64,000 nucleotides of DNA from Deinococcus radiotolerans (lineage in GTDB: Bacteria; Deinococcota; Deinococci; Deinococcales; Deinococcaceae). Positions 51,600 through 61,051 of the stretch are shown here, piece after piece. The notes under the pieces were generated by a model. That model saw only the letters and a program-made list of their open reading frames with translations. It was not told the origin of the DNA and ran no database searches. The position numbers were made by a program, and so were the translations under genes. The stretch spans positions 387,481-451,480 of the forward strand of contig NZ_BMPE01000002.1 of the NCBI RefSeq assembly GCF_014647435.1, written 5' to 3'. Each line of letters opens with the position of its first letter. Within the stretch, counting starts at the first letter, position 1.

Positions 51600-51606
51600 G
51601 ACCGGC

Positions 51607-52137
51607 ATGCCGACCCTGACCCTGCGGGCCCTCCAGCCGGACGACCTGCCGACCTTCCACCGCTGGCTGCACGCAGAGCGCGACCCCGAGTGGCAGCGCT
51701 GGGACGCTCCTTACTTCCACGCCGGGCGGCCGCAGAAGGAGCCCCTGCCCTTCGAGGCCTACCGTGAGCAGATGCTCAGCCGCCCGGACAGCCCGCACCT
51801 GCGCGTGGTGGCGCTGGACGGCGCTGCTATCGGGCAGGTCAGCCGCGCCGAGGAGGCCCCGGCGGGCGGCGGCTGGTGGGATCTGGGGGTCCTGATCTTC
51901 GATCCCGGACACTGGGGCGGCGGGCTGGGCACGCAGGCGCTGCGGCTGTGGGCCGAGGCGACCTTCGCCCAGACAGACGCGCACGTACTGACCCTGACCA
52001 CCTGGAGTGGCAACGAACGCCTGATCCGCGCGGCGGCCCGGGTAGGCTTCCGGGAATGCGCGCGCATCCCGCAGGCGCGCGCGTGGGCAGGCCGGCGCTG
52101 GGACAGCGTGAAACTCGCCCAGCTGCGCGGGGAGTGA
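51607..52137 (+). CDS. GNAT N-acetyltransferase (RimJ/RimL type)
   Basis: A 176-aa acetyl-CoA-dependent transferase. N-terminal LTLRALQPDDLPTFHRWLHA, then WWDLGVLIFDPGHWGGGLGTQAL, where GxxGxGxxxL-like GGGLGTQAL binds acetyl-CoA, and LTTWSGNERLIRAAARVGF, the RimJ/RimL-type SxN helix. Substrate unknown. Convergent with the BsuPI-domain gene across a perfect 15-bp hairpin. Confidence 0.88.
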   Translation: MPTLTLRALQPDDLPTFHRWLHAERDPEWQRWDAPYFHAGRPQKEPLPFEAYREQMLSRPDSPHLRVVALDGAAIGQVSRAEEAPAGGGWWDLGVLIFDPGHWGGGLGTQALRLWAEATFAQTDAHVLTLTTWSGNERLIRAAARVGFRECARIPQARAWAGRRWDSVKLAQLRGE

Positions 52138-52142
52138 ACCGG

Positions 52143-52180
52143 GCAGGGGGGCGCGGCGTTGGTCTGCCGCGCCCCCCTGC
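52143..52180. terminator. Hairpin between convergent GNAT and BsuPI-domain genes
   Basis: GCAGGGGGGCGCGGC (52143-52157) pairs perfectly with GCCGCGCCCCCCTGC (52166-52180) around an 8-nt loop. No T-run follows, but the place fits a bidirectional terminator. Confidence 0.6.
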
Positions 52181-52190
52181 TGAACTGGAA

Positions 52191-52781
52191 TCAGTTCTCG
52201 ATGGTGACTGGGAAGTCCTCCGCCATGACGCGCACGCCCGCGCCGCTGAACACCGCGCGGATGGTGTATTCCCCGGCGGGCAGGGCCTTCCCAGCGCTGT
52301 CTCGGCCGTCCCAGCGGATGTCCTGCACGTCCATCGTCTCGCCCGGCGCTACGTCCGTGATCACCAGCTGCATGGTGCACACGGTGTCCGTGGGGTTGGC
52401 CCGCACGACCTTGCCGCTCGTGTCCAGCACCTCGAAGCGCACGTCGCACGCCCCGTGCTGCAACTTGATCGCCTGCTCACCCTGGTTCGTCAGCGTGAAC
52501 GTCCAGGTGGTCGCCTGACCCACCCGCAGGCTGCCCGGGCCGCTCAGGTTGGCGCTGTGAGGGGCGCTCAGGACGGGATTCGTCATTGGCAGCGTGCTGG
52601 CGCCCGCGGCCGGGGCGGCGGGTGTGGTGGGCGCCGGGGTGGTCGGCGCAGGCGTGATGGGGGCCGGGGTGCTGGGCGCGCTGCTCTTGGGCGGCAGGGC
52701 CGGAATGTTGAAGATCGTCGTCTGCGCCTGGGCCAGCGAGGACGACAGGACAGCGGCAGTCAGCAGAGTACGCAGGGTCAT
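52191..52781 (-). CDS. Exported BsuPI-domain protein
   Basis: A 196-aa secreted protein: signal peptide MTLRTLLTAAVLSSSLAQAQ, a Pro/Thr/Ala-rich linker with PAPTTPAPTTP repeats (residues about 30-60), then a single immunoglobulin-like BsuPI domain: TFTLTNQGEQAIKLQHGACD, FEVLDTSGKVV, APGETMDVQDIRWDGRD, LPAGEYTIRAVF. BsuPI is the Bacillus intracellular proteinase inhibitor; here the domain is exported and its role is not known. Two Cys (CDVRF, VCTMQ) could form a disulfide. Confidence 0.82.
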   Translation of the reverse strand: MTLRTLLTAAVLSSSLAQAQTTIFNIPALPPKSSAPSTPAPITPAPTTPAPTTPAAPAAGASTLPMTNPVLSAPHSANLSGPGSLRVGQATTWTFTLTNQGEQAIKLQHGACDVRFEVLDTSGKVVRANPTDTVCTMQLVITDVAPGETMDVQDIRWDGRDSAGKALPAGEYTIRAVFSGAGVRVMAEDFPVTIEN

Positions 52782-52886
52782 GCTCCTACTGTTCGTCACG
52801 GCACCTGACGCTGCGTGAGGCCCGCTGAAGGAAACGTGAGGATTCACCCGCCCACGCCGCATGGACCGGTCCCAGGCCCAACTGGG

Positions 52887-52892
52887 TATGCT
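52887..52892 (+). promoter_or_regulatory. -10 box of second dinB-like gene
   Basis: TATGCT ends 7 bases before ATG 52900. Confidence 0.5.
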
Positions 52893-52899
52893 GCCGGGC

Positions 52900-53352
52900 A
52901 TGAACCGCAGCGCCGTCCTTGCCCGCACCTTCCAGGCCCACCGCTCCGCCCTGCTTGACCTGCTCGAGCAGCTGCCCGAGGAGCAGGGCACGTTCGCCGC
53001 GTGGGACGGCGGCATGAGCTTCATCGGACTGTCCGACCACCTGTCAGCCAGCGCGGACCGCTTCCTGAACATGCTGCAGGGCCAGGCGCCCGGGGCAGCG
53101 CCCGCACCCAGCGCCACGCTGACCGAGGCGCGCGGCCGCCTGTGGGACTCGCAGGAGCGGGCCCTGGCATCCATCAGCGCCCTGTCGGATGAGGACCTGT
53201 CGCGCCGCGTTCCGGCCTTCGGGGGCCGCGAGATGCCGGTCGCGGCGCTGATCGACACGATCATCACGCACGAGGCGCACCACAAGGGGCAGGTGTGGCT
53301 GATGGCCCGCATGATCGGCGTGAAGCCCCCCATGTTCATCAAGATGGGCTGA
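52900..53352 (+). CDS. DinB-family protein
   Basis: A 150-aa four-helix DinB protein. Metal-binding His residues in LSDHLSASADRFL and in ITHEAHHKGQVWLMARMIG (HxxxHKGQ), as in the DinB family; the ending KPPMFIKMG is similar to other DinB proteins. The start at 52900 follows the -10 box; the earlier ATG at 52861 is upstream of it. A GTG-start gene follows 8 bp later. It differs from the DinB protein at 21456 in length and loops. Confidence 0.9.
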   Translation: MNRSAVLARTFQAHRSALLDLLEQLPEEQGTFAAWDGGMSFIGLSDHLSASADRFLNMLQGQAPGAAPAPSATLTEARGRLWDSQERALASISALSDEDLSRRVPAFGGREMPVAALIDTIITHEAHHKGQVWLMARMIGVKPPMFIKMG

Positions 53353-53360
53353 GGCGGCGC

Positions 53361-53624
53361 GTGGACGCGCTACTGCTGACCCTGCTGATGTGCGGCTTCG
53401 TCTGGGCGCTGCTGCACTTCACGCGGAACCTGCGCCGACCGGACCAGGGGGAAGGGCGGCGGGCCGAGCGGGCGCTGGAGGAGGAACTGCTGCGCCTGAC
53501 GCGGGGCAACCGGGGTGCCATCGAGCGGGGCGTGACCGCGCAGCGCCGTCAGCACCCGCAGGCCAGCCGCGCCGAATTGCTGCGCCGGGTACGCGACGAG
53601 TACGTCCGCGACCGCAGCCGCTGA
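53361..53624 (+). CDS. Small single-pass membrane protein, unknown function
   Basis: An 87-aa product: an N-terminal membrane helix (LLLTLLMCGFVWALLHFT) then a long Arg/Glu-rich helix (AERALEEELLRLTRGNRGAI) with a basic tail. No family recognised. The GTG start lies 8 bp after the DinB stop, so it is probably co-transcribed. A perfect 9-bp hairpin follows directly. Confidence 0.6.
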   Translation: MDALLLTLLMCGFVWALLHFTRNLRRPDQGEGRRAERALEEELLRLTRGNRGAIERGVTAQRRQHPQASRAELLRRVRDEYVRDRSR

Positions 53625-53625
53625 C

Positions 53626-53655
53626 CCTCCTGCCGAGGGTGCAGCTGGCAGGAGG
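53626..53655 (+). terminator. Hairpin after gene 53361
   Basis: CCTCCTGCC (53626-53634) pairs with GGCAGGAGG (53647-53655), beginning right after the stop codon. No T-run, so moderately supported. Confidence 0.45.
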
Positions 53656-53871
53656 CGTCTGCTACAGGCCGCCCGCTGCGGCCCTTCATTCCTTACTTTC
53701 AGGCCCAGCGCCTGCCCCTGTGGGCGCCCGTGGGTCCGAAGAACAGGATTCCCGCAAGGAGACGTGACCGGCGCTGATCCAGGGCAGTCCGGGCGGCAGC
53801 GTCACCCGCGGCGCGTTCCCGGACCTGCGGGTCGGGTGTCCACGACCCTGGACTTCAGCGCGGCCGGCGCC
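53656..53871. other. Gene-free stretch upstream of the rpmI promoter
   Basis: About 215 bp with no credible gene. A 44-codon frame from GTG 53764 ends at the rpmI promoter, but has a badly spaced ribosome-binding site and no family features. Confidence 0.4.
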
Positions 53872-53901
53872 TTGACCACCCCCGGCACGCCCGCGTAGAA
53901 T
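53872..53901 (+). promoter_or_regulatory. Sigma-70-type promoter of rpmI-rplT
   Basis: TTGACC (53872-53877), an 18-bp spacer and TAGAAT (53896-53901). It gives a leader of about 120 nt before rpmI, unlike the leaderless genes around it. Confidence 0.7.
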
Positions 53902-54029
53902 GCTCTCTTGGTCAAGCGGGGCAGGGCGACCAACAGCCACAAGCGGCGCGTGAGTGCCCGCCCAGGCGGCCCGAACCCCAGACGGAAGCCGTCTCAGACG
54001 AGCGACCGGACTACGAAGGAGGCATGCAC
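53902..54029 (+). promoter_or_regulatory. Structured 5' leader of rpmI-rplT
   Basis: The roughly 120-nt leader has a GACGG/CCGTC hairpin (around 53981-53994) and ends in GAAGGAGG (54015-54022), 7 bases before the rpmI ATG. L20 is known to autoregulate this operon through the leader in other bacteria, so a similar site is plausible but not shown. Confidence 0.4.
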
Positions 54030-54230
54030 ATGCCCAAGATGAAGACACTGAAAGCGGCCAGCCGCCGGGTGAAGATCACCGGGACCGGCAAGGTCATGGC
54101 GTTCAAGAGTGGCAAGCGTCACCAGAACACCGGCAAGAGCGGCAACGAGATCCGCGGTAAAGGCAAGGGCTTCGTCCTCGCCAAGAGTGAATGGGCCCGC
54201 ATGAAACTCATGCTGCCGAAGGGGAAGTGA
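54030..54230 (+). CDS. rpmI: 50S ribosomal protein L35
   Basis: 66-aa large-subunit protein. [38 protein letters not shown] and MKLMLPKGK are typical L35. The ATG at 54030 is chosen over the in-frame ATG at 54024 because it is 7 bases from GAAGGAGG and gives the universal MPKMK start. rplT follows after 5 bp. infC, which often precedes rpmI, is absent. Confidence 0.97.
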   Translation: MPKMKTLKAASRRVKITGTGKVMAFKSGKRHQNTGKSGNEIRGKGKGFVLAKSEWARMKLMLPKGK

Positions 54231-54235
54231 AGTAG

Positions 54236-54589
<354 letters not shown>

Positions 54590-54599
54590 GAAGGACCTG

Positions 54600-54633
54600 A
54601 ACGCCCGCGCTCCCCGTGAGCGCGGCGTTCTTT
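54600..54633 (+). terminator. Terminator of rpmI-rplT
   Basis: AACGC-C-CGCGCTC pairs with GAGCGCG-GCGTT (one bulge) around CCCGT, ending in TTCTTTAGG. Confidence 0.7.
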
Positions 54634-54641
54634 AGGTCTGA

Positions 54642-54683
54642 AACGGTTACGGGCCAGGAGTCAGATCCTGGCCCGTAACCGTT
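54642..54683. terminator. 18-bp perfect hairpin between rplT and the GntR gene
   Basis: AACGGTTACGGGCCAGGA (54642-54659) pairs with TCCTGGCCCGTAACCGTT (54666-54683), loop GTCAGA. On the minus strand it lies 11 bp past the GntR-family stop; likely its terminator, acting in both directions. Confidence 0.7.
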
Positions 54684-54694
54684 GCCCCGTCGGT

Positions 54695-55397
<703 letters not shown>

Positions 55398-55453
55398 GGG
55401 CGTTCCGCTGGCGGGCGGTGCCTTGTTCATCTTAAGGTTAGTGTCCAGAGTAC

Positions 55454-55463
55454 ACAAGCTTGT
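55454..55463. promoter_or_regulatory. Palindrome ACAAGCTTGT upstream of the GntR gene
   Basis: A perfect 10-bp palindrome in an AT-richer patch 67 bp upstream of the start, next to TGTCTAGCTGTCA; a possible autoregulatory operator. Confidence 0.35.
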
Positions 55464-55538
55464 CTAGCTGTCACACGGGTCGGGACAACGAGCGTTAGGC
55501 ACGCTGAGGGGCCACCCAACCTATCAAATTGCAGGTAA

Positions 55539-56543
55539 TCAGCCCCCAATATGCGACATTTCGACCTTCGGCCGCAGGGCCGCCGTGGCCTCCCCACGCT
55601 CCTCACTGTAGCGGTCCTGGCGGCCGCCCCACACGCCCGCAATCAGCTCCCGCAGCGCCGCGTCCGAGGCGCCGCCCCGCAGCGCCGCGCGCAGGTCCGT
55701 CCCGCCCGACGCGAACAGACAGGTGTACAGCACCCCCACCGCCGAGATCCGCGCCCGCGAACAGTCCCCGCAGAAGGGGGCTGTGACCGAACTGATCAAT
55801 CCCACCTCGCGGCCCTCGGGATCGGCGTAGCGGGACGCCACCTCGCCCCGGCACTCCGCGCGCACCGGCTGGAAGTGACCGGCCCCCGCCTCGCCGCCCA
55901 ACCGCGCCAGGACCTCCCGGCTGGGCACCACGCTGTCCAGATTCCAGCCGTTGTGGTTCCCGACATCCATGAACTCGATGAAGCGCACCGGGGCCAGGTC
56001 GCGCAGCGCCAGCCACAGCTCACGCAGCCCCGCGTCGTTCACGCCGCGCTGCACCACCGTGTTCACCTTCACGCCCAGCCCCGCCGTCAGGGCCGCCTCG
56101 ATTCCGTCCATGACCTTCTGCGGGTGCGTGCCCAGGCCGTTCATGCGCCCGAACACCTCCGGGTCGAGGCTGTCGATGCTGACCGTCACGCGCCGCAGGC
56201 CCGCCGCCTTCAGGTCTGCCGCCACCCGCGGCAGCAGCAGGCCGTTCGTGGTCATCGCCAAGTCCTCCACGTCCGGAATGGCCGCCAGCGCCGCAATCAG
56301 GGTCGGCAGGTCACGCCGCAGGGTCGGCTCGCCGCCTGTGACCCGCAGCTTGCGCACGCCCAGCGTCACGAACGCGCGGGCCAGCCGCTCGATCTCCTCG
56401 AAACTCAGCAGCTCAGCGCGCGGTAGGAAGGCGTAATCCGGCCCGAACACGTCCGCCGGCATGCAGTACGTGCAGCGTAGGTTGCAGCGGTCCGTGACGC
56501 TGATGCGCAGGTCGCGCAGGGGCCTTCCCAGCAGGTCGAGCAT
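55539..56543 (-). CDS. moaA: GTP 3',8-cyclase MoaA (molybdenum cofactor synthesis)
   Basis: Radical-SAM enzyme that rearranges GTP in the first step of molybdopterin synthesis. The 334-aa protein has the SAM cluster DRCNLRCTYCMP (Cys20, 24, 27), VTGGEPTLRRDL, VTVSIDSLDPEVF, and the second cluster in SVTAPFCGDCSRARIS and YTCLFASGG; it ends in SHIGG, the conserved Gly-Gly tail. The start at 56543 is fixed by TATCCT 7 bases upstream. No other mo- genes are nearby. Confidence 0.95.
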   Translation of the reverse strand: MLDLLGRPLRDLRISVTDRCNLRCTYCMPADVFGPDYAFLPRAELLSFEEIERLARAFVTLGVRKLRVTGGEPTLRRDLPTLIAALAAIPDVEDLAMTTNGLLLPRVAADLKAAGLRRVTVSIDSLDPEVFGRMNGLGTHPQKVMDGIEAALTAGLGVKVNTVVQRGVNDAGLRELWLALRDLAPVRFIEFMDVGNHNGWNLDSVVPSREVLARLGGEAGAGHFQPVRAECRGEVASRYADPEGREVGLISSVTAPFCGDCSRARISAVGVLYTCLFASGGTDLRAALRGGASDAALRELIAGVWGGRQDRYSEERGEATAALRPKVEMSHIGG

Positions 56544-56550
56544 TCCCCGC

Positions 56551-56556
56551 AGGATA
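56551..56556 (-). promoter_or_regulatory. -10 box of moaA
   Basis: Minus-strand TATCCT ends 7 bases before the moaA ATG. Confidence 0.45.
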
Positions 56557-56709
56557 GCGGGCGCCGGGTGGGAACTTGGCGGGACGCTTCGCAATTCATG
56601 GGCCGCCGCCCTGTACCGCGCGCGGGAACGCGAAACGTGCACCGGGTGCATTGAGCTGGGGCCGTCCTGCGGATACGCTGAACGCAACAGCCACAATTTT
56701 TTCGCGCCT

Positions 56710-56728
56710 CAAACGAACCGCTCGTTTG
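56710..56728. promoter_or_regulatory. Inverted repeat upstream of the acetate permease pair
   Basis: CAAACGA (56710-56716) and TCGTTTG (56722-56728) with ACCGC between, 35 bp before ATG 56763. The size and symmetry are typical of a TetR/LacI-like operator. Confidence 0.45.
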
Positions 56729-56762
56729 CCCACCGCTTCACACCCTTCCCCCGGAGGTCGTT

Positions 56763-57053
56763 ATGACGGTATCCAGCGCTCCACCCGCCCCGCGCAACGC
56801 CGCGTACCAGCAACTGGTCGCGCAGCGCAACGCCTTTACCCTCACCATGACGCTGACGTTCCTGGTGCTGTACTTCCTGCTGCCCGTCCTGGCCGGGTAC
56901 AACAAGCCCCTGATGGCGCAGAAGGTCTTCGGGAACGTCACCTTCGGGTACGTCCTGGCCTTCGCGGAATTCGTGATGGGCTGGGTCATGGCGTACATCT
57001 ACGTGGTCAAGGCCCGCACCTTCGACCGGCTGGCGCAGGAGGCCCGCGCGTGA
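56763..57053 (+). CDS. DUF485 membrane protein (YjcH-type)
   Basis: A 96-aa protein with two membrane helices ([16 protein letters not shown] and [20 protein letters not shown]). In E. coli yjcH lies between acs and actP, and DUF485 proteins regularly pair with ActP symporters. CGGAGG precedes the ATG. The actP GTG overlaps its stop by 4 bp. Confidence 0.9.
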   Translation: MTVSSAPPAPRNAAYQQLVAQRNAFTLTMTLTFLVLYFLLPVLAGYNKPLMAQKVFGNVTFGYVLAFAEFVMGWVMAYIYVVKARTFDRLAQEARA

Positions 57054-58642
57054 CCTTCCTGCTCGCCGCGATCATCGTGGCCATCACGCTGGCCGTGACC
57101 TTCTGGGCCAGCAAGCGCAACACCAGCGCCGGGGACTTCTACGTCGCGGGCGGCCGCATCAGCGCCACCCAGAACGGCATCGCCATCGCCGGGGACTACA
57201 TGAGCGCCGCGTCATTCCTGGGTATTACCGGACTCATCGCCCTGAACGGCTACGACGGGTTCATGTACTCCGTCGGGTGGTTCATCGCGTACCTGACCGT
57301 GCTGTTCATCGTGGCTGAACCGCTGCGCAACCTCGGCAAGTACACCCTGGCCGACATGCTCGTGTACCGCCTGAAAGACCCCCGCGTGCGCACCTACGCC
57401 GCCGTGAGCACCATCGTGATCAGCACCTTCTACATGATCGCGCAGGTCGTCGGTGCCGGTTCCCTGATCAGCCTGCTCTCCAAGGGCGCCATCAGCGCCG
57501 ACCTCGCCATTCCGCTCGTCGGCGTGCTGATGATCATCTACGTCGTGGTGGGCGGCATGCTCGCCACGACCTGGGTGCAGATCATCAAGGCCATGCTGCT
57601 GATGTTCGCCACCATCGTCATGACCATCCTGATCCTCAGCCGGTTCGGCTTCAGCTTCAGCACCCTGCTGGGGCAGGTGGAAGCCAAGAACGGCGCGGAA
57701 TTCCTGGGCGCGGGCGTGAAGTACAAAAACCCCATCGACCTGATCAGCCTGTGCCTGGCCCTGGTGCTCGGCACCGCCGGGCTGCCGCACATCCTGGTGC
57801 GCTTTTTCACCGTGCCCACCGCGCAGGACGCCCGCAAGAGCGTCGTGTGGGCCATGGTGCTCATCGGCGCGTTCTACGTCATGACCGCCTTCATGGGCAA
57901 CGCCGCCAACGCCCTGCTCGGCAAGGACGCCATCGTGGCCGCCAACGCCGCCGGAAACATGGCCGCCCCCCTGCTCGCCGAGAACCTCTTCGGTGGGGCG
58001 GGCACCCTGGGCGGCGAGTTCGGCCTGGCCTTCGTGACCGCCGTGGCCTTCGCCACCATCCTCGCGGTCGTCGCGGGCCTCACCATCAGCGCGTCCACAA
58101 GCTTCACGCACGACATCTACAACGGTGTCCTGAAAGGCGGACAGGCCAGCGAGAAGGACCAGTTCCGCGTCGCCCGCCTCGCCACCGTCGCCGTGGGCAT
58201 CGCCGCGATCCTGCTGGGCCTCGCCGCGAAAACCCAGAACGTCGCCTTCCTGGTCGCGCTGGCCTTCGCGCTGGCCGCCAGTGCCAACCTGCCGGTCATC
58301 CTGTTCACGCTGTTCTGGCGCCGCTTCAACGCCACCGGCGCCATGTGGGGCATCGTGGGCGGCATCCTGTTCACGCTGCTGCTCATCGCCATCAGCCCCA
58401 ACATCATGAAGATCGACCCCGACACGCTGACCACCGGCCGCCACCTGATCCAGGCCAACGCGATCTTCCCGCTGGAAAACCCCGGCATCATCAGCATTCC
58501 CGCCGGATTCCTGTTCGCGTACCTGGGCACCCTGATCGGCGCCCGCCGCCACACCCCCGAAGACGACCGCATCTTCGAGGACATGCAGTTCCGCGCGTAC
58601 ACCGGCGCCGGCGTGGACGGCACCGTCGCCGCGCACGATTGA
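57050..58642 (+). CDS. actP: Acetate (solute:sodium) symporter ActP
   Basis: A 530-aa SSS-family transporter with about 13 membrane segments: [97 protein letters not shown]. These are close to ActP/YjcG, which takes up acetate with sodium. A GTG start overlaps the DUF485 stop. acs lies 3.2 kb downstream, after three minus-strand genes. Confidence 0.92.
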   Translation: MTFLLAAIIVAITLAVTFWASKRNTSAGDFYVAGGRISATQNGIAIAGDYMSAASFLGITGLIALNGYDGFMYSVGWFIAYLTVLFIVAEPLRNLGKYTLADMLVYRLKDPRVRTYAAVSTIVISTFYMIAQVVGAGSLISLLSKGAISADLAIPLVGVLMIIYVVVGGMLATTWVQIIKAMLLMFATIVMTILILSRFGFSFSTLLGQVEAKNGAEFLGAGVKYKNPIDLISLCLALVLGTAGLPHILVRFFTVPTAQDARKSVVWAMVLIGAFYVMTAFMGNAANALLGKDAIVAANAAGNMAAPLLAENLFGGAGTLGGEFGLAFVTAVAFATILAVVAGLTISASTSFTHDIYNGVLKGGQASEKDQFRVARLATVAVGIAAILLGLAAKTQNVAFLVALAFALAASANLPVILFTLFWRRFNATGAMWGIVGGILFTLLLIAISPNIMKIDPDTLTTGRHLIQANAIFPLENPGIISIPAGFLFAYLGTLIGARRHTPEDDRIFEDMQFRAYTGAGVDGTVAAHD

Positions 58643-58655
58643 ACCCGCACGCCAC

Positions 58656-58697
58656 CACACTGACCGTCACGCGAGCTACAGCGTGACGGTCAGTGTG
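58656..58697. terminator. 17-bp hairpin overlapping the end of the TPR-GGDEF gene
   Basis: CACACTGACCGTCACGC (58656-58672) pairs with GCGTGACGGTCAGTGTG (58681-58697), 8-nt loop. Its right arm encodes the last residues (LTVTL) of the minus-strand gene, whose stop lies in the loop region. Likely a shared terminator for convergent genes. Confidence 0.7.
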
Positions 58698-60433
58698 TTC
58701 GGCCCCTGCCGCCGCGCCCGGTACTGCTCGGCGTCCGCGGCGTCCACCAGCAGATTGGGTCCCTGAATGAACCCGCGGCCCACCAGGCCCGCCGCGACTG
58801 TCACCGCTCCCCGTAACTCTGCCACGCCCCAGTCATACGCGCCGATCTGCTCGATCAGTCGGTCCAGCGGATGCCGGGCTTCCTGCGGCGGCGTATCCGG
58901 GAAGACCACCAGGAACTTGAACCGGTCGAAGCGGGCCACCGTGTCCATGCTGCGCACCTGGCCCTCCAGCACGCGCGCCACGGCACTCATCACGTTGTTC
59001 AGGAACAGGTCGGCCGCGCCCTCGCGGGGCGGGGCGCTGACCTCCACCCCCACCATGGCCACCGACAGCGGCGTCTTCAGGCGCGCGCAGCGGGTGTAGT
59101 GCAGGTTCAGGATCTCCAGCCCGAACTCACGGGAGTGCGCGCCACTCTCGGCGTCCCGCATGCCGCTGTTCCGCCAGCGCTCCGCCAGGAGCTGCGTGGC
59201 GGCCAGCCGCGTGGTGGCGTCCTGCACGGCGTGCTCCAGCAGGCGCTGCGTGTCCCGCCGCGCGCGGCGACTGGCCAGCGCCTCCTGCGCGTCCCGCAGG
59301 GCGCCCTCCACGAGCCGGTCCTGGCGTGCCTGCGCGTCCTGCTGACGCTGCGCGGCGTCCGCCCAGGCACGCAGCTGCGCGGCCGTCTCCTCCGGGTCGC
59401 GCTGCGCTTCGGCCAGGTCGGCCAGGGCCAGGTGGGCGCGGGCGACCAGCGCGGGCCGCTGCCGGTCCAGACCGGACCGCAGCGCCCACGTCAGGTGCTC
59501 CCGGGCCTCCTGCGCCCGGCCCTGCGCGGCGGCGTGCGCGGCCAGCCGCAGGAGCGTCTCGCCGTGCTGGTCGGGCCAGTCGTCCTCCGTTAGGGGCAGG
59601 CTGCGGCGCAGCAGGGCGTGCGCCGCGGGCGCGTCCCCCTGCGCGTCGTGCACGGCAGCGCGGGCGTCCAGCAGCGCCGCGTGCAGGTCCGGCCGGTCCA
59701 GCCGCTCGGTCAGGGTCAGCGCGGCGTCCAGGAAGCGGGCGGCGCGCCCCGGATCGCCGCTGGCGGCGTAGGCGCGGCCCAGGCCCCCCAGCGAGCGGGC
59801 CTGCTCGGCGCTGCCCTCACCGTGCGTGAGGTGTCCCGCGGCCCGCAGGTGTTCCAGCGCCGCGGCGGGCTGCCCGGCCTCCAGCGCCAGTTCTCCCAGG
59901 GCCAGCAGCGCCGGCGCGACCTGCGCGCGCCCGTCATGCCGGTCCGCGAGGTCCAGGGCCCGCGTGAAGGCTTCATGCGCCCGGCCCGGACTGTGCAGCC
60001 CACGCAGGAGCAGCCCCGCCCGGGTGCGCAGCGCCTGCTCCTGCGCCGGCTGGCCGGTCTCCTCGGCCAGGGCAGCGGCGCGCAGCACCGCCACGAGCTG
60101 CTCCAGCGGGTCGCTCAGCAGCTCGGCCTCCCGGGCGGCGCACGCGAGTTCCTGCGGGACGTCCCCCAGCTGCTCGAAGCGCGCCGCGGCGGCCCGCACC
60201 AGCGCCAGCGCCTCCGGACCCTCCTGCAGGAGGGCGAGGCGCAGTTCCGCGCGGGCGGTGCGGGCCGGGTCGTTCAGGCTACTGGCCAGCGCGCGGGCCT
60301 GCTCGGCCAGATCCACCTGTTCCGCGCGGGGGTGCGGCTGCGCCGAGAGGTCCAGCAGCGCGTCCACCCGCTGCGGGCCGGGCGCGCGGGGCAGCAGCGC
60401 CTCGAAAGGTTGAAGGGACGGGGGCAGCTCCAT
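58676..60433 (-). CDS. TPR-repeat protein with degenerate GGDEF-like C-terminal domain
   Basis: A 585-aa soluble protein. Residues about 30-420 form TPR-like helix pairs (RAHEAFTRALDLADRHDGRA, QARSLGGLGRAYAASGDPGRAARFLDAAL in parts). The C-terminus (about 440-585) has a GGDEF-like fold, EFGLEILNLHYTRCARLKTPLSVAMVGVE in parts, but the signature reads RFDRFKFLVVFPDT with no GGDEF. It cannot be an active diguanylate cyclase by known rules. The start at 60433 (MELPPSL) is uncertain; frames further upstream exist. Similar TPR-GGDEF proteins are known in Deinococcus. Confidence 0.78.
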   Translation of the reverse strand: MELPPSLQPFEALLPRAPGPQRVDALLDLSAQPHPRAEQVDLAEQARALASSLNDPARTARAELRLALLQEGPEALALVRAAAARFEQLGDVPQELACAAREAELLSDPLEQLVAVLRAAALAEETGQPAQEQALRTRAGLLLRGLHSPGRAHEAFTRALDLADRHDGRAQVAPALLALGELALEAGQPAAALEHLRAAGHLTHGEGSAEQARSLGGLGRAYAASGDPGRAARFLDAALTLTERLDRPDLHAALLDARAAVHDAQGDAPAAHALLRRSLPLTEDDWPDQHGETLLRLAAHAAAQGRAQEAREHLTWALRSGLDRQRPALVARAHLALADLAEAQRDPEETAAQLRAWADAAQRQQDAQARQDRLVEGALRDAQEALASRRARRDTQRLLEHAVQDATTRLAATQLLAERWRNSGMRDAESGAHSREFGLEILNLHYTRCARLKTPLSVAMVGVEVSAPPREGAADLFLNNVMSAVARVLEGQVRSMDTVARFDRFKFLVVFPDTPPQEARHPLDRLIEQIGAYDWGVAELRGAVTVAAGLVGRGFIQGPNLLVDAADAEQYRARRQGPNTLTVTL

Positions 60434-60529
60434 CAACGGCCCCGCGCGCGGCTGGTTGTGAACGGCATGCCCCACACTAACGGTCCGGTTGGGCCGCGGC
60501 AACGGCTGCACGGGTTCAGGCCCGCGCCG

Positions 60530-61048
60530 TCAGAGCCGCCGGTAGTACAGGCGCGTGCCTGTCAGGCCCCCGTGGGGTTTCAGGGCGTAATCCGGGATCT
60601 CCCCGGCGAACACGTACCCGGCGCGTTCGTACAGGCCTGACGCGCCGCCCTCGCTGGCGGTGTCCAGCACCAGCAGCGTCCGCCCGTGCGCGCGGGCCAG
60701 CGCCTCGGCCTCGCGCAGCAGGGTCAGGGCCAGCCCGCGCCCCCGAGCGGCTGGGGCAGTCATCATCTTGGCGATCTCGGCGCGGTGCGGCTGGTTGGGC
60801 GGGCAGTCCAGGATCAGCGTGACGGTGGACAGCAGCTGCGTGCCCTGCCACGCGCCCAGCACGACCCGCTCGCCGCGTGCGGCGGCAGCCAGCGAACCCG
60901 CCCAGAACGCGCGGGCCTGCGCCGGGTCCAGAGGATGCATGAAACTGACCGAGCCCCCAGCCGCGACGGTGGCGATCAGCAGGTCGCTCAGGGCGTCCAG
61001 GGTGACAGGCGTGTTACCCAGCGGCTCGATACGGACGGCGTCGGTCAT
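60530..61048 (-). CDS. GNAT N-acetyltransferase
   Basis: A 172-aa acetyltransferase: RVVLGAWQGTQLLSTVTLIL, AEIAKMMTAPAARGRGLALTLLRE (RGRGLA is the acetyl-CoA loop), and TLLVLDTASEGGASGLYERAGY. Substrate unknown. A CGGAGG ribosome-binding site lies within the last codons of the upstream XRE-cupin gene, 3 bp away, so the two form an operon. Confidence 0.9.
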   Translation of the reverse strand: MTDAVRIEPLGNTPVTLDALSDLLIATVAAGGSVSFMHPLDPAQARAFWAGSLAAAARGERVVLGAWQGTQLLSTVTLILDCPPNQPHRAEIAKMMTAPAARGRGLALTLLREAEALARAHGRTLLVLDTASEGGASGLYERAGYVFAGEIPDYALKPHGGLTGTRLYYRRL

Positions 61049-61051
61049 GGG

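Noticed and set aside
53764..53898. 44-codon frame from GTG after AAGGAG, before rpmI
   Set aside because: The ribosome-binding site is only 2 bases from the GTG, the frame ends on the rpmI promoter, and the sequence shows no protein-like pattern.
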